Source: Patescibacteria group bacterium (lineage in GTDB: Bacteria; Patescibacteriota; Gracilibacteria; UBA1369; PNNO01). Taken from it: DNA of 26,085 bases. The first letter of the stretch is position 1, and every line of letters begins with the position of its first letter. The stretch is taken from NCBI GenBank assembly GCA_024275695.1, contig JAJRYP010000022.1, positions 1 through 26,085 on the forward strand, given 5' to 3'. The position numbers and the translations under genes were made by a program. The notes under the pieces are model-generated. The model did no database searches, was not told where the DNA came from, and saw only the letters and a program-made list of their open reading frames with translations. Below, one piece after another: positions 8,998 to 16,339 of the stretch.

Positions 8998-10015
8998 CAA
9001 TAATATCATCTATATCGCCGTCCATAATTCCTTGAATATTACTCCAACTATGCTTAATTCTATGATCTGTAACACGATCTTGAGGAAAATTGTAAGTTCT
9101 GATTTTTTCCGATCTGTCTCCTGTTCCAATCTGAGACATTCTTGCATCTCCACGCTCTTTACGTCGCTTTTCTTCTTCAAGCTGATATAAACGCGCTCTC
9201 AAAACGGCCATGGCTTTATTCTTATTTTTCAGTTGAGATTTTTCATCCTGACATGTAACCACTATATTTGTTGGAATATGCGTTATACGCACCGCGGAAT
9301 CGGTTGTATTAACGGATTGTCCTCCATGACCGCTGGCTCTAAACACATCTATTCTTAAATCCGAATCTTTTATATCAATTTCAAGCTCTTCAACTTCCGG
9401 CAGAACAGCGCAAGTTACTGCGGAAGTATGTAGTCTGCCCTGACTCTCCGTTACAGGAACGCGTTGAACACGATGAACACCGCTTTCATATTTCATTTTT
9501 CCGTAAGCACCATCTCCAATCACTCTAAAAATTATTTATTTCACACCGCCGGTATCACTTTCACTTTTACTAATTATCTCAGTTTTAAAACCTGCATTTT
9601 CAGCATATTTGAAATACATTCTGGCAAGCTCGGAAGCAAACAACGAAGCTTCGTCACCTCCGGTCCCGGCTCTTATTTCGACTATACAATCATTCGCATC
9701 ATTAGGATCCCTGGGCAACAATTCAATTTTTATTTTTTCTTCCAATTCTTCTTTACGTGATTTAGCGGCGTTCAATTCTTCTTTTGCCATCTCAATCAAC
9801 TCCACGTCTTTTTCTGTTTTAAGAATCTCCTCCGCCCCTGCTATATCACTTAATATTTTTTCATATTCATTCGCTAAATTATACTTTGATTCAAGCGATT
9901 TCAAACGCTTCATGCACTTCTTGTACTCGGCTTGATTATTGATAATATCGGGCTGCGAAATTTTAACTTGCAGCTCTTCATATTCCGTTTTTATTTGTTC
10001 CAGCTTATCTATCAT
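8945..10015 (-). CDS. prfA: Peptide chain release factor 1, interrupted by an in-frame TAA at codon 160
   Basis: RF1 recognises UAA and UAG and releases the finished protein. The two open parts (10015-9539 and 9535-8945) lie in the same frame and together make a full-length RF1 of about 355 residues. Present are the N-terminal coiled domain, the RAGTGGDEASLFA block, the stop-codon-reading PxT tripeptide (VPVTES) and the catalytic GGQ (GHGGQSVNTTDSAVR). Between them, codon 160 is TAA (9538-9536), where the family normally has Glu (GGYKE); GAA to TAA is one base change. There is no frameshift. RF1 is normally single-copy and essential, so a real pseudogene is hard to accept. The start ATG overlaps the stop of prmC (ATGA), indicating translational coupling. 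The gene ends in TAG. Confidence 0.9.
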
Positions 10016-10863
10016 GATTTAAAGTGTACAATGAAATATCTGTCTAATCCAGCTAAATCTTGAATAATTTCAAATTTTAACCCAAAAAAATATTCTTTAA
10101 TCAATTCTTCCATTTTTTCTCTGTGCATAAATCCGATTTCTCCCAAAAGATATACGTTGCAATTTTCATACTTTTTTATAAATTCAAATAATTTTTCATA
10201 TAGAAATAGCCCGTCATTGCCACCAAAAAGCGCTTTATGAGGCTCAAATTCCAGAGTCTCCCTTGAAACAAAATTGTTTTTTTCAATACCTATATAGGGG
10301 AGATTAGCAACAATCATATCAAATTTTTTATCTTTAACTTTTTCTAACAAATTCGATTTGATGAGCCTGATTTTTTTCTCAAACCCATATTTTTTTATAT
10401 TTTTTCGTGCCACTTCAAGTGCTTTCAAACTTATATCTGTAGCTGTAATATCCGCATGTGAGAATTGTTTCGCAAGTGCCACCGCAATATTTCCACTTCC
10501 GGTTCCAACATCAATAATCGAGAGTTCTTTTTTATATTTTTTACTATTTTTAACAAATTCAATTATCTTTTCTACCAACATTTCGGTTTCCGGACGAGGA
10601 ATTAAGACCCTCTTATCCACATAAAGTTTCATCCCGAAAAACTCCTTTTCATACGTCAGATAAGCAATCGGCTCACCATTATGATGACGCTTTATCAAAG
10701 TTTTAAATTTATTAAATTCATTATCGTTTACTTCTTGCTCTTTATGACCAAACAAATATTCACGATCTTTTTCTAAAACATACGAAAGAAGTACCTCGAT
10801 CTCTAAAATTTGATCTTTGCCCAGTACTTGCAATCCTTTTTGTAAAGCTTCTTGAATGGTCAT
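10012..10863 (-). CDS. prmC: Release factor glutamine methyltransferase
   Basis: PrmC methylates the glutamine of the GGQ motif in release factors using S-adenosylmethionine; its neighbour prfA is the natural substrate. The product is 283 residues from ATG 10863; a TTG two codons upstream is less likely. Seen are the N-terminal helical domain, the GEPIAYLTYEKEFFG and RVLIPRPETE segments, the SAM-binding motif DVGTGSGNIAVALA and the active-site motif NLPYI, where most relatives have NPPY. It overlaps prfA by ATGA. Its apparent stop TGA (10014-10012) is directly followed by in-frame TAG, so decoding UGA as sense would add only one residue. Confidence 0.93.
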   Translation of the reverse strand: MTIQEALQKGLQVLGKDQILEIEVLLSYVLEKDREYLFGHKEQEVNDNEFNKFKTLIKRHHNGEPIAYLTYEKEFFGMKLYVDKRVLIPRPETEMLVEKIIEFVKNSKKYKKELSIIDVGTGSGNIAVALAKQFSHADITATDISLKALEVARKNIKKYGFEKKIRLIKSNLLEKVKDKKFDMIVANLPYIGIEKNNFVSRETLEFEPHKALFGGNDGLFLYEKLFEFIKKYENCNVYLLGEIGFMHREKMEELIKEYFFGLKFEIIQDLAGLDRYFIVHFKS

Positions 10864-10884
10864 AAACAAGAATAAAAAAAACGC

Positions 10885-10955
10885 CGGACACGAAGCAAAG
10901 CGGAGTGTCCCGCTGAGCTAAGGCGAAGCATAAGCGTGAGCAAAGCGAACACCTT
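10885..10955 (+). repeat. Dispersed 71-bp palindromic repeat, copy A (also the rpsU terminator on the minus strand)
   Basis: It begins with GGACAC (10886-10891), a 13-base loop and GTGTCC (10905-10910), followed by GCTGAGCTAAGGCGAAGC and ending ..GCGAACACCTT. On the minus strand the GGACAC/GTGTCC hairpin is followed by GGCG and a run of eight T, so this end works as an intrinsic terminator for rpsU. Closely similar copies lie at 16129-16199 and 20673-20742. Confidence 0.85.
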
Positions 10956-10990
10956 AATAAAGAATATACGGCTTTTCTATAATAAAAAAC

Positions 10991-11197
10991 CTAATTAAAA
11001 CGATTTCTTTCTCGCTTCGCACGATATTCGTCACGTTTAACCGCTTTCATCCGCATTTGTCTCTTTGTAGGCGGTTTCATGCGATATCTTCGTTGTCTTT
11101 TTTGAAGAAGAATTCGACTTGCTTGTACTTTTTTATTCCATCGCGAAATCACTCTGTCAACCGATTCTTTATCATTTTTGTAAACTGTCACTGCCAT
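10991..11197 (-). CDS. rpsU: Small ribosomal subunit protein bS21
   Basis: A 68-residue basic protein of the 30S subunit. MAVTVYKNDKESVDRVISRW and the Arg/Lys-rich C-terminal half are typical of bS21. The start is fixed by a strong Shine-Dalgarno AAAGGAGGT (11214-11206) eight bases before ATG 11197-11195; the GTG two codons upstream lies too close to it. It has its own promoter and a terminator formed by repeat copy A. The stop is TAG. This is the clearest ribosome-binding site in the window. Confidence 0.93.
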   Translation of the reverse strand: MAVTVYKNDKESVDRVISRWNKKVQASRILLQKRQRRYRMKPPTKRQMRMKAVKRDEYRAKRERNRFN

Positions 11198-11205
11198 TTT
11201 CACGC

Positions 11206-11214
11206 ACCTCCTTT
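11206..11214 (-). promoter_or_regulatory. Strong Shine-Dalgarno of rpsU
   Basis: AAAGGAGGT with 8-base spacing decides the start of rpsU. Most other genes in the window have no clear Shine-Dalgarno. Confidence 0.85.
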
Positions 11215-11247
11215 CATTTGGTTATTAAAAAATACGAAAGCAAAGCC

Positions 11248-11275
11248 ATTATAAGGAAGTTAATCGGGAAGTCAA
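11248..11275 (-). promoter_or_regulatory. rpsU promoter
   Basis: On the minus strand TTGACT (11275-11270), 16-base spacer, TATAAT (11253-11248). Transcription would start near 11241, about 44 bases before the ATG. Confidence 0.75.
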
Positions 11276-11312
11276 TAAAGAATCAGACTCGCTTTACCAC
11301 GTACACAACTGT

Positions 11313-13229
11313 TTAAATGTCCAAATTCTTTACATTTTTAGCACGTGTTTGAATAAATTTCCTTCTGGGAGGGACTTCGGTTCCCATTAACGTATCAAAC
11401 ATTCTATCAGCCTCTTCCGCATCATCAACGGTAACACGCAACATTGTTCTTGTTTCCGGATTCATTGTTGTCTCCCATAATTGGTCGGGATTCATCTCAC
11501 CAAGACCTTTATATCGTTGAATATTAATTTTTGCATCAGACTTAAACTCTTTTAACGCGGCCTCTTTTTCTTGTTCCGTATATGCATAAATAACTTTTTT
11601 CCCTTGCGCAATTTTATAAAGTGGTGGTTGAGCAATATAAATATGCCCTTGTTCCACCAAAGGTTTAAAGTATCTGTAAAAAAGCGTTAAAAGAAGAGTT
11701 CTAATATGTGCTCCATCAACATCCGCATCTGTCATGATTACAACTCTATCGTATCTAAGTTTCTCTATATCAAATGTTTCTCCAATTCCAACACCCAGCG
11801 CAATAACGGTTGCCTTAATTTCATTATTTGCAAGAATTTTATCCATTCGTGAATGCTCTACATTAAGAATTTTACCTCTAAGTGGCAAAATCGCTTGAGT
11901 TTCACGATCTCTTCCCTGCTTTGAGGAACCACCGGCAGAATCTCCCTCCACTATATACAATTCACATCTTGAAGCATCTTTGGATGAACAATCCGCGAGT
12001 TGCCCCGGAAGTGTCATGCCTTCAAGAGCACCTTTTCTAATAACGGTTTCACGAGCGGCTTTCGCAGCAATACGAGCACGAGCGGCAAGACTACATTTCG
12101 AAATAATCGCACGAGCATCTGCAGGATTTTCTTCAAGATATTCAGAAAAAAGTTCGTAGAATACATTTTCCACCGCGGTTCTCATTTCCGCATTTCCAAG
12201 TTTACTTTTAGTTTGTCCTTCAAATTGTGGATCAGCCACTTTTACGGAAATTATTGCGGTTAAACCTTCACGCACATCTTCCGCCGTTAAGTTCGCTTCT
12301 TTTTCTTTCAAAATATTATTTTTTCTTGCGTAATTATTTATTGTTCTTGTTAATGCCGTTCTAAATCCCGTCAAATGCATTCCTCCCTCGGTAGTGTGAA
12401 TATTATTCGCTAACGTAAAGATATGCTCTTGATAACTTTCCGTATATTGAAGCGCAATTTCAACATTTCCCTCCGGGGGATCTTTTTCAATATAAACAAC
12501 ATTTCCGATTCGTTCTTTATTTTTATTTAAATGTTGGACATACGACTTCACTCCACCTTCAAAATAAAATCTATATTTCTTATCAAAACGTTCATCAATC
12601 ACGCTAATGGTAACGCCTTTGGTCAGGTATGCCTGTTGACGCATCCTGTTAAGGATTGTTTCAAAATCAAATTCTCTAATTGGAAAAATTTCTTCGTCAG
12701 GGACGAATGTAATAATTGTTCCACTTCTATCGGTCTTCCCCACTTCTTTTATTTCGTGCAGAGTATCACCACGAGAAAATTCCTGTTGATAGATTTTTCC
12801 GTTACGGTGAACTTGCGCAACTGTCTTTACTGAAAGAGCGTTTACCACGGATACGCCAACACCGTGCAAACCTCCGGACACTTTATATCCTCCGTTTTCT
12901 CCAAACTTACCACCGGCATGAAGTACTGTCAGAACCGTTTCAAGTGCGGATTTCCCGGTTCGTTTATGAGTATCAACCGGAATACCGCGACCATCGTCGT
13001 CAACACTCAGGCTTCCATCTTTATGTAAGGTTACAATTATATTCTTACAAAAACCGGCCATCGCTTCATCAATAGCATTATCAACTATTTCCCATACCAA
13101 ATGATGTAATCCGGCGACATCCGTTGTTCCGATATACATGCCCGGTCTTTTTCGCACCGCTTGCAGACCTTCCAAAACCTGAATTTGCTCGGCACCATAT
13201 TCATTTATTTTTTTGTCTTTATCAGCCAT
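11313..13229 (-). CDS. gyrB: DNA gyrase subunit B
   Basis: The ATPase subunit of gyrase, which with GyrA introduces negative supercoils into DNA. The 638-residue length is typical of GyrB without the large insert found in gammaproteobacteria. In order: GHKL ATPase domain (VRKRPGMYIGTT, DDGRGIPV, GGLHGVGVSVVNALS), transducer domain, TOPRIM domain (YIVEGDSAGGSSKQGRD, PLRGKILNVE, the metal-binding DADVDGAHI) and the C-terminal block QRYKGLGEMNPDQLWETTM. It ends in TAA. Its promoter is almost identical to that of gyrA, about 7.4 kb away on the other strand. Confidence 0.97.
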   Translation of the reverse strand: MADKDKKINEYGAEQIQVLEGLQAVRKRPGMYIGTTDVAGLHHLVWEIVDNAIDEAMAGFCKNIIVTLHKDGSLSVDDDGRGIPVDTHKRTGKSALETVLTVLHAGGKFGENGGYKVSGGLHGVGVSVVNALSVKTVAQVHRNGKIYQQEFSRGDTLHEIKEVGKTDRSGTIITFVPDEEIFPIREFDFETILNRMRQQAYLTKGVTISVIDERFDKKYRFYFEGGVKSYVQHLNKNKERIGNVVYIEKDPPEGNVEIALQYTESYQEHIFTLANNIHTTEGGMHLTGFRTALTRTINNYARKNNILKEKEANLTAEDVREGLTAIISVKVADPQFEGQTKSKLGNAEMRTAVENVFYELFSEYLEENPADARAIISKCSLAARARIAAKAARETVIRKGALEGMTLPGQLADCSSKDASRCELYIVEGDSAGGSSKQGRDRETQAILPLRGKILNVEHSRMDKILANNEIKATVIALGVGIGETFDIEKLRYDRVVIMTDADVDGAHIRTLLLTLFYRYFKPLVEQGHIYIAQPPLYKIAQGKKVIYAYTEQEKEAALKEFKSDAKINIQRYKGLGEMNPDQLWETTMNPETRTMLRVTVDDAEEADRMFDTLMGTEVPPRRKFIQTRAKNVKNLDI

Positions 13230-13272
13230 ATCTGAAAATTTTCGTTAAGTATAATATAGGCGCTCTTTGAAA

Positions 13273-13312
13273 TCGCCCACAAGAATTTAGCACAATTTTG
13301 AAAATTTGTCAG
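13273..13312 (-). promoter_or_regulatory. gyrB promoter, same design as the gyrA promoter
   Basis: On the minus strand CTGACA (13312-13307), 17-base spacer, TAAATT (13289-13284), five bases, then GGGCGA (13278-13273) at the expected start site. The gyrA promoter at 20616-20655 has the same boxes at the same spacing. Confidence 0.75.
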
Positions 13313-13323
13313 GGAATTTTTCT

Positions 13324-13356
13324 AAAAAGACCCGGGAGTTTTCCGAGCATCTCCCG
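13324..13356 (-). terminator. Intrinsic terminator of the FecR-domain gene
   Basis: CGGGAG and CTCCCG form a stem (13351-13356 with 13333-13338), followed on the minus strand by GGTC and five T. It lies just after the stop at 13386. Confidence 0.7.
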
Positions 13357-13385
13357 ATTAAAATCGAAACCCTTTGAAATTTTTA

Positions 13386-16220
13386 CTATAAAGAATCCTC
13401 GTAAACCTTTTTTACGATCTTTTCCAATAACGAAGCTTCAAATGCGTTATCAAATTCTTCATCTCCTTTTTTTGTGTGCACGACAAGCTTTATAACCATA
13501 TCTTCGACACTATCGTAAGTAAATGAAAATTTCGCGCTTCTATTATTTTCAAAATACACATTGTCAATTTGATAAATTCCATTTTTAAGGTCAACAACAA
13601 CAACTTCATCTTTGGTGACAATCATGCCAAATTGCTTAAATTTCTGTGCCATAAACACCTCGGCAACATTTTTCACATCGGCTTGAGGGTCTTCTTCTTC
13701 CGGTTCGACAGGCTTTGGAACGGGCCTTTTTATTACTTTCGTTTTTGCCGAAACAGCCTGATAAATAAACTGCTTGGCTTTCTCAAGCTTTACCCCGTCC
13801 GCCGAAATCAAATCTTCATCAACAATGATACTAGATAACAATTTCCTATCCCAATCGTAAGTTGCTCTAAATTCTATCCCGCCCGCTTTTGCTTTTAAAA
13901 CAGGAATTCGCGGCTGATTAACATCTTCATAGAATCCAAATTCGATATTCGAAAATCCGGCGGACTCCATATCTTTCTCGGCCTGAACAAGGACTTTTTC
14001 AACAGTTAAATCTTCCATTTCTTTTTTTCCAAGTATCTCCTTGCGGATATCCTGATAAGTTATTTCTTTTTCCTGAATGGATTTAAATGCTTCAAATCTT
14101 TCTTCATGAGAAGAACCATGTAAATTTGTATCATAATATTCCGGGGATTTAAGATACTCCCAGAATACCCCGATATCCTGCATTCGTTTTTCAAAAAGCT
14201 CATTAATCGCGGCCAGTTGCAAAGTATCTCCTTGCAAATCTTCAATATTACGAACTAGAAAAAACACAATCTGCCTTGCATTATCCGCTTCCAAACGATC
14301 GTTAAACAGGAAGTAACGAATTCTATTTAAGAGATCGATCTTTGAACTGATAAAAGTTTGTTTTAGTTCTTTTTTATCCGCTTTTTTATTAACAACCAAC
14401 AAATAATCTTCTTCAATCAATTGCTTTGCTTCAAAATTCGAAAGGCTATAAAGCTCGGGATAAATAAATAAAATATTATCAACCAAAACATTCTGACGAA
14501 CAATCTGATCTCCAACCTTATCTATATCGTTTCTGTATTTTGCGACAACCGTTTTATATGTATTTGTGTAATCGGAAAAAGCCGATATGCCATCTACGGG
14601 ATTATCATCAATTGAATCATAAACATCATTTAATTTTGAAGTAAGCAGATCAAATTCGAAATTTGCATTAAGATAAGGACGCATATTGACACTGAGAAGC
14701 TCCCTATAGAGCTGCTCTTTAACCGGATATATCGGATCTCCGGGAATCGCAAATTGAAGAGAGAAAAACTCCTCATGCAATTTATTAAATAAACTTTGTT
14801 TAAATCCCGTATTTGAAATATATGCAGGATCGGAAATGTCCTCTTTAAATAATGAAAGACGAATTGCCGCATCAGTATCATCACCTTGTAAGTATTGATA
14901 TTTTGCATCCTGTAGATTCGCAAAAATTGAATCCATGAGATTGTCTGTTTTTTTCTTTTCCGAAAAAGTTAAAGCTGTGCGTAAATCCGTAAAGAGTGCT
15001 TTTGTTTGAGAGCTGATTGATCCGGCACGCAAAGTTCTAAGACCTTTTTTTCTTATATCTGCGAGGCGTGAAGCTTGAACTGAATTGGAATAATTAACAT
15101 CTTCTTCTTTTTGTACGGAAAGCCACGGATCATCCTGAATTTTTTTAACGCTTAAACGCCCATATCCAAACTCTTTAATAAGCTTTGAATATAATAGTTT
15201 CTGTATTGTATCCGCTTTATTTTTTACCTTTGAATCGGAAATCCGCGCCTGATTTCCTTCGGCTAGCCAAAAACTATTTATCGTCTTACCTTTGTCCCGA
15301 ATGCCTACAAATATATCATGATTATCAGCATATATTCTCGTTAAGTTCCCATCATAGTTTATGCTAAACGAAGAAGCCCCCGGCGTCACCAGAACAGTCT
15401 CGGTTTTAATATCCAAATCGTAATCATCAAATTGTATATTCCCCCAAATAGATCCTTCTTTAAGAGTTACCAAATAGCGCTTTGCCTTTTCGTCAACCTT
15501 GTCAAAAGTCAAAGATGTATTTGACGCTAATCTTAATACCCCCTGACCTAATAATGCAATTTCAACATTGTCCGATGAGTTTGTTGAAATTTCCAAACCT
15601 TCTTGAATTTGATAACCGTTTTTTGCAATTTCCGTTTTTCCATCCAATGAAACATTTACAGATTCATCGACGGATAAGTGAAGATATGTATACTCTTTCA
15701 CTTCTTCTTCCTTTTGTGACGCAAAAAGAACATTATCTACCGAAAGAGTTGCAACAAAAATTCCAAGTCCGACTATTGCGAAAAATACATTTTTTAAAAT
15801 CATTGTAAAAACCGAATGGTGCCGAGATTTTATAAACTTAAACACTTTTGCGGTTTTGGTTTCATCTTTTATAACCGGTTTTTCTTTTTTCGCAAAATTA
15901 AATAAGTGTTTTTTATCCTGTAATTGTTTAAGTCTCAATGCAAAAATATTCTTTTTTTGCTTTTTCCTCTTATGTTTTAAAGGCACTTCTTCCACAAGAG
16001 GTTCCCCCAATGTTTTCTTGGATTTTTCCGGCGAGGCGGCGGATAAGTTAACGGAAGAATCACCTCCTTGAGGTTTAATTACAAGATCACTGCTTTCCAT
16101 TAGCGAAAAATCTTCGTCTTTTTGATTTAAGGTGTTCGCTCCGCTCACACTTGCGCTTCGCCTTAGCTCAGCGGGATACGTCGCTTGCGCTTCGTGTCTG
16201 TTTGTATTATCTTTTTGCAT
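13386..16220 (-). CDS. FecR-domain single-pass membrane protein
   Basis: The 944-residue product has a long polar, Lys-rich cytoplasmic part (1-138), one transmembrane helix (about 139-160), then a FecR-type domain (about 175-330, with the QIQEGLEISTNSSDNVEIAL and ASNTSLTFDKV pattern). A long helical region and a C-terminal beta-rich domain follow. FecR domains occur in regulators of iron uptake but are also common in surface proteins of poorly known phyla, where the role is unclear. Residues 8-31 are encoded by repeat copy B. Met41 is a possible alternative start beyond the repeat. The promoter (16273-16245) lies upstream of ATG 16220. The stop is TAG. The function is not known. Confidence 0.85.
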   Translation of the reverse strand: MQKDNTNRHEAQATYPAELRRSASVSGANTLNQKDEDFSLMESSDLVIKPQGGDSSVNLSAASPEKSKKTLGEPLVEEVPLKHKRKKQKKNIFALRLKQLQDKKHLFNFAKKEKPVIKDETKTAKVFKFIKSRHHSVFTMILKNVFFAIVGLGIFVATLSVDNVLFASQKEEEVKEYTYLHLSVDESVNVSLDGKTEIAKNGYQIQEGLEISTNSSDNVEIALLGQGVLRLASNTSLTFDKVDEKAKRYLVTLKEGSIWGNIQFDDYDLDIKTETVLVTPGASSFSINYDGNLTRIYADNHDIFVGIRDKGKTINSFWLAEGNQARISDSKVKNKADTIQKLLYSKLIKEFGYGRLSVKKIQDDPWLSVQKEEDVNYSNSVQASRLADIRKKGLRTLRAGSISSQTKALFTDLRTALTFSEKKKTDNLMDSIFANLQDAKYQYLQGDDTDAAIRLSLFKEDISDPAYISNTGFKQSLFNKLHEEFFSLQFAIPGDPIYPVKEQLYRELLSVNMRPYLNANFEFDLLTSKLNDVYDSIDDNPVDGISAFSDYTNTYKTVVAKYRNDIDKVGDQIVRQNVLVDNILFIYPELYSLSNFEAKQLIEEDYLLVVNKKADKKELKQTFISSKIDLLNRIRYFLFNDRLEADNARQIVFFLVRNIEDLQGDTLQLAAINELFEKRMQDIGVFWEYLKSPEYYDTNLHGSSHEERFEAFKSIQEKEITYQDIRKEILGKKEMEDLTVEKVLVQAEKDMESAGFSNIEFGFYEDVNQPRIPVLKAKAGGIEFRATYDWDRKLLSSIIVDEDLISADGVKLEKAKQFIYQAVSAKTKVIKRPVPKPVEPEEEDPQADVKNVAEVFMAQKFKQFGMIVTKDEVVVVDLKNGIYQIDNVYFENNRSAKFSFTYDSVEDMVIKLVVHTKKGDEEFDNAFEASLLEKIVKKVYEDSL
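16129..16199 (-). repeat. Dispersed 71-bp repeat, copy B, inside a coding sequence
   Basis: Read on the minus strand it matches copies A and C: AGACACGAAGCG.., CCCGCTGAGCTAAGGCGAAG, ..GTGAGCGGAGCGAACACCTT. It has the same 71-base length as copy A. It encodes residues 8-31 of the FecR-domain protein. One stem base differs (GTATCC instead of GTGTCC). Confidence 0.85.
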
Positions 16221-16244
16221 TAAAAAACCGTTATTTTTCTTATT

Positions 16245-16273
16245 ATTATAGCATTTTCAGGACTTTGTGTAAA
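16245..16273 (-). promoter_or_regulatory. Promoter of the FecR-domain gene
   Basis: On the minus strand TTTACA (16273-16268), 17-base spacer, TATAAT (16250-16245), extended by AATAAG. The ATG follows about 25 bases downstream. Confidence 0.75.
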
Positions 16274-16279
16274 CGGATG

Positions 16280-16307
16280 TTGCGGTATTGTCGAAAGTCG
16301 ATATACT
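16280..16307 (+). promoter_or_regulatory. Probable promoter of the SLH-S41 protease gene
   Basis: TTGCGG (16280-16285), 16-base spacer, TATACT (16302-16307), 32 bases before ATG 16340. It is back to back with the FecR gene promoter. Confidence 0.55.
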
Positions 16308-16339
16308 GAAAGATAATAAACATTGATAATCTTTATTTT

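Noticed and set aside
9523..9550. Programmed frameshift in prfA as in prfB
   Set aside because: The two halves are in the same frame on both sides of the TAA, so a shift would break the protein; only readthrough or separate initiation fits.
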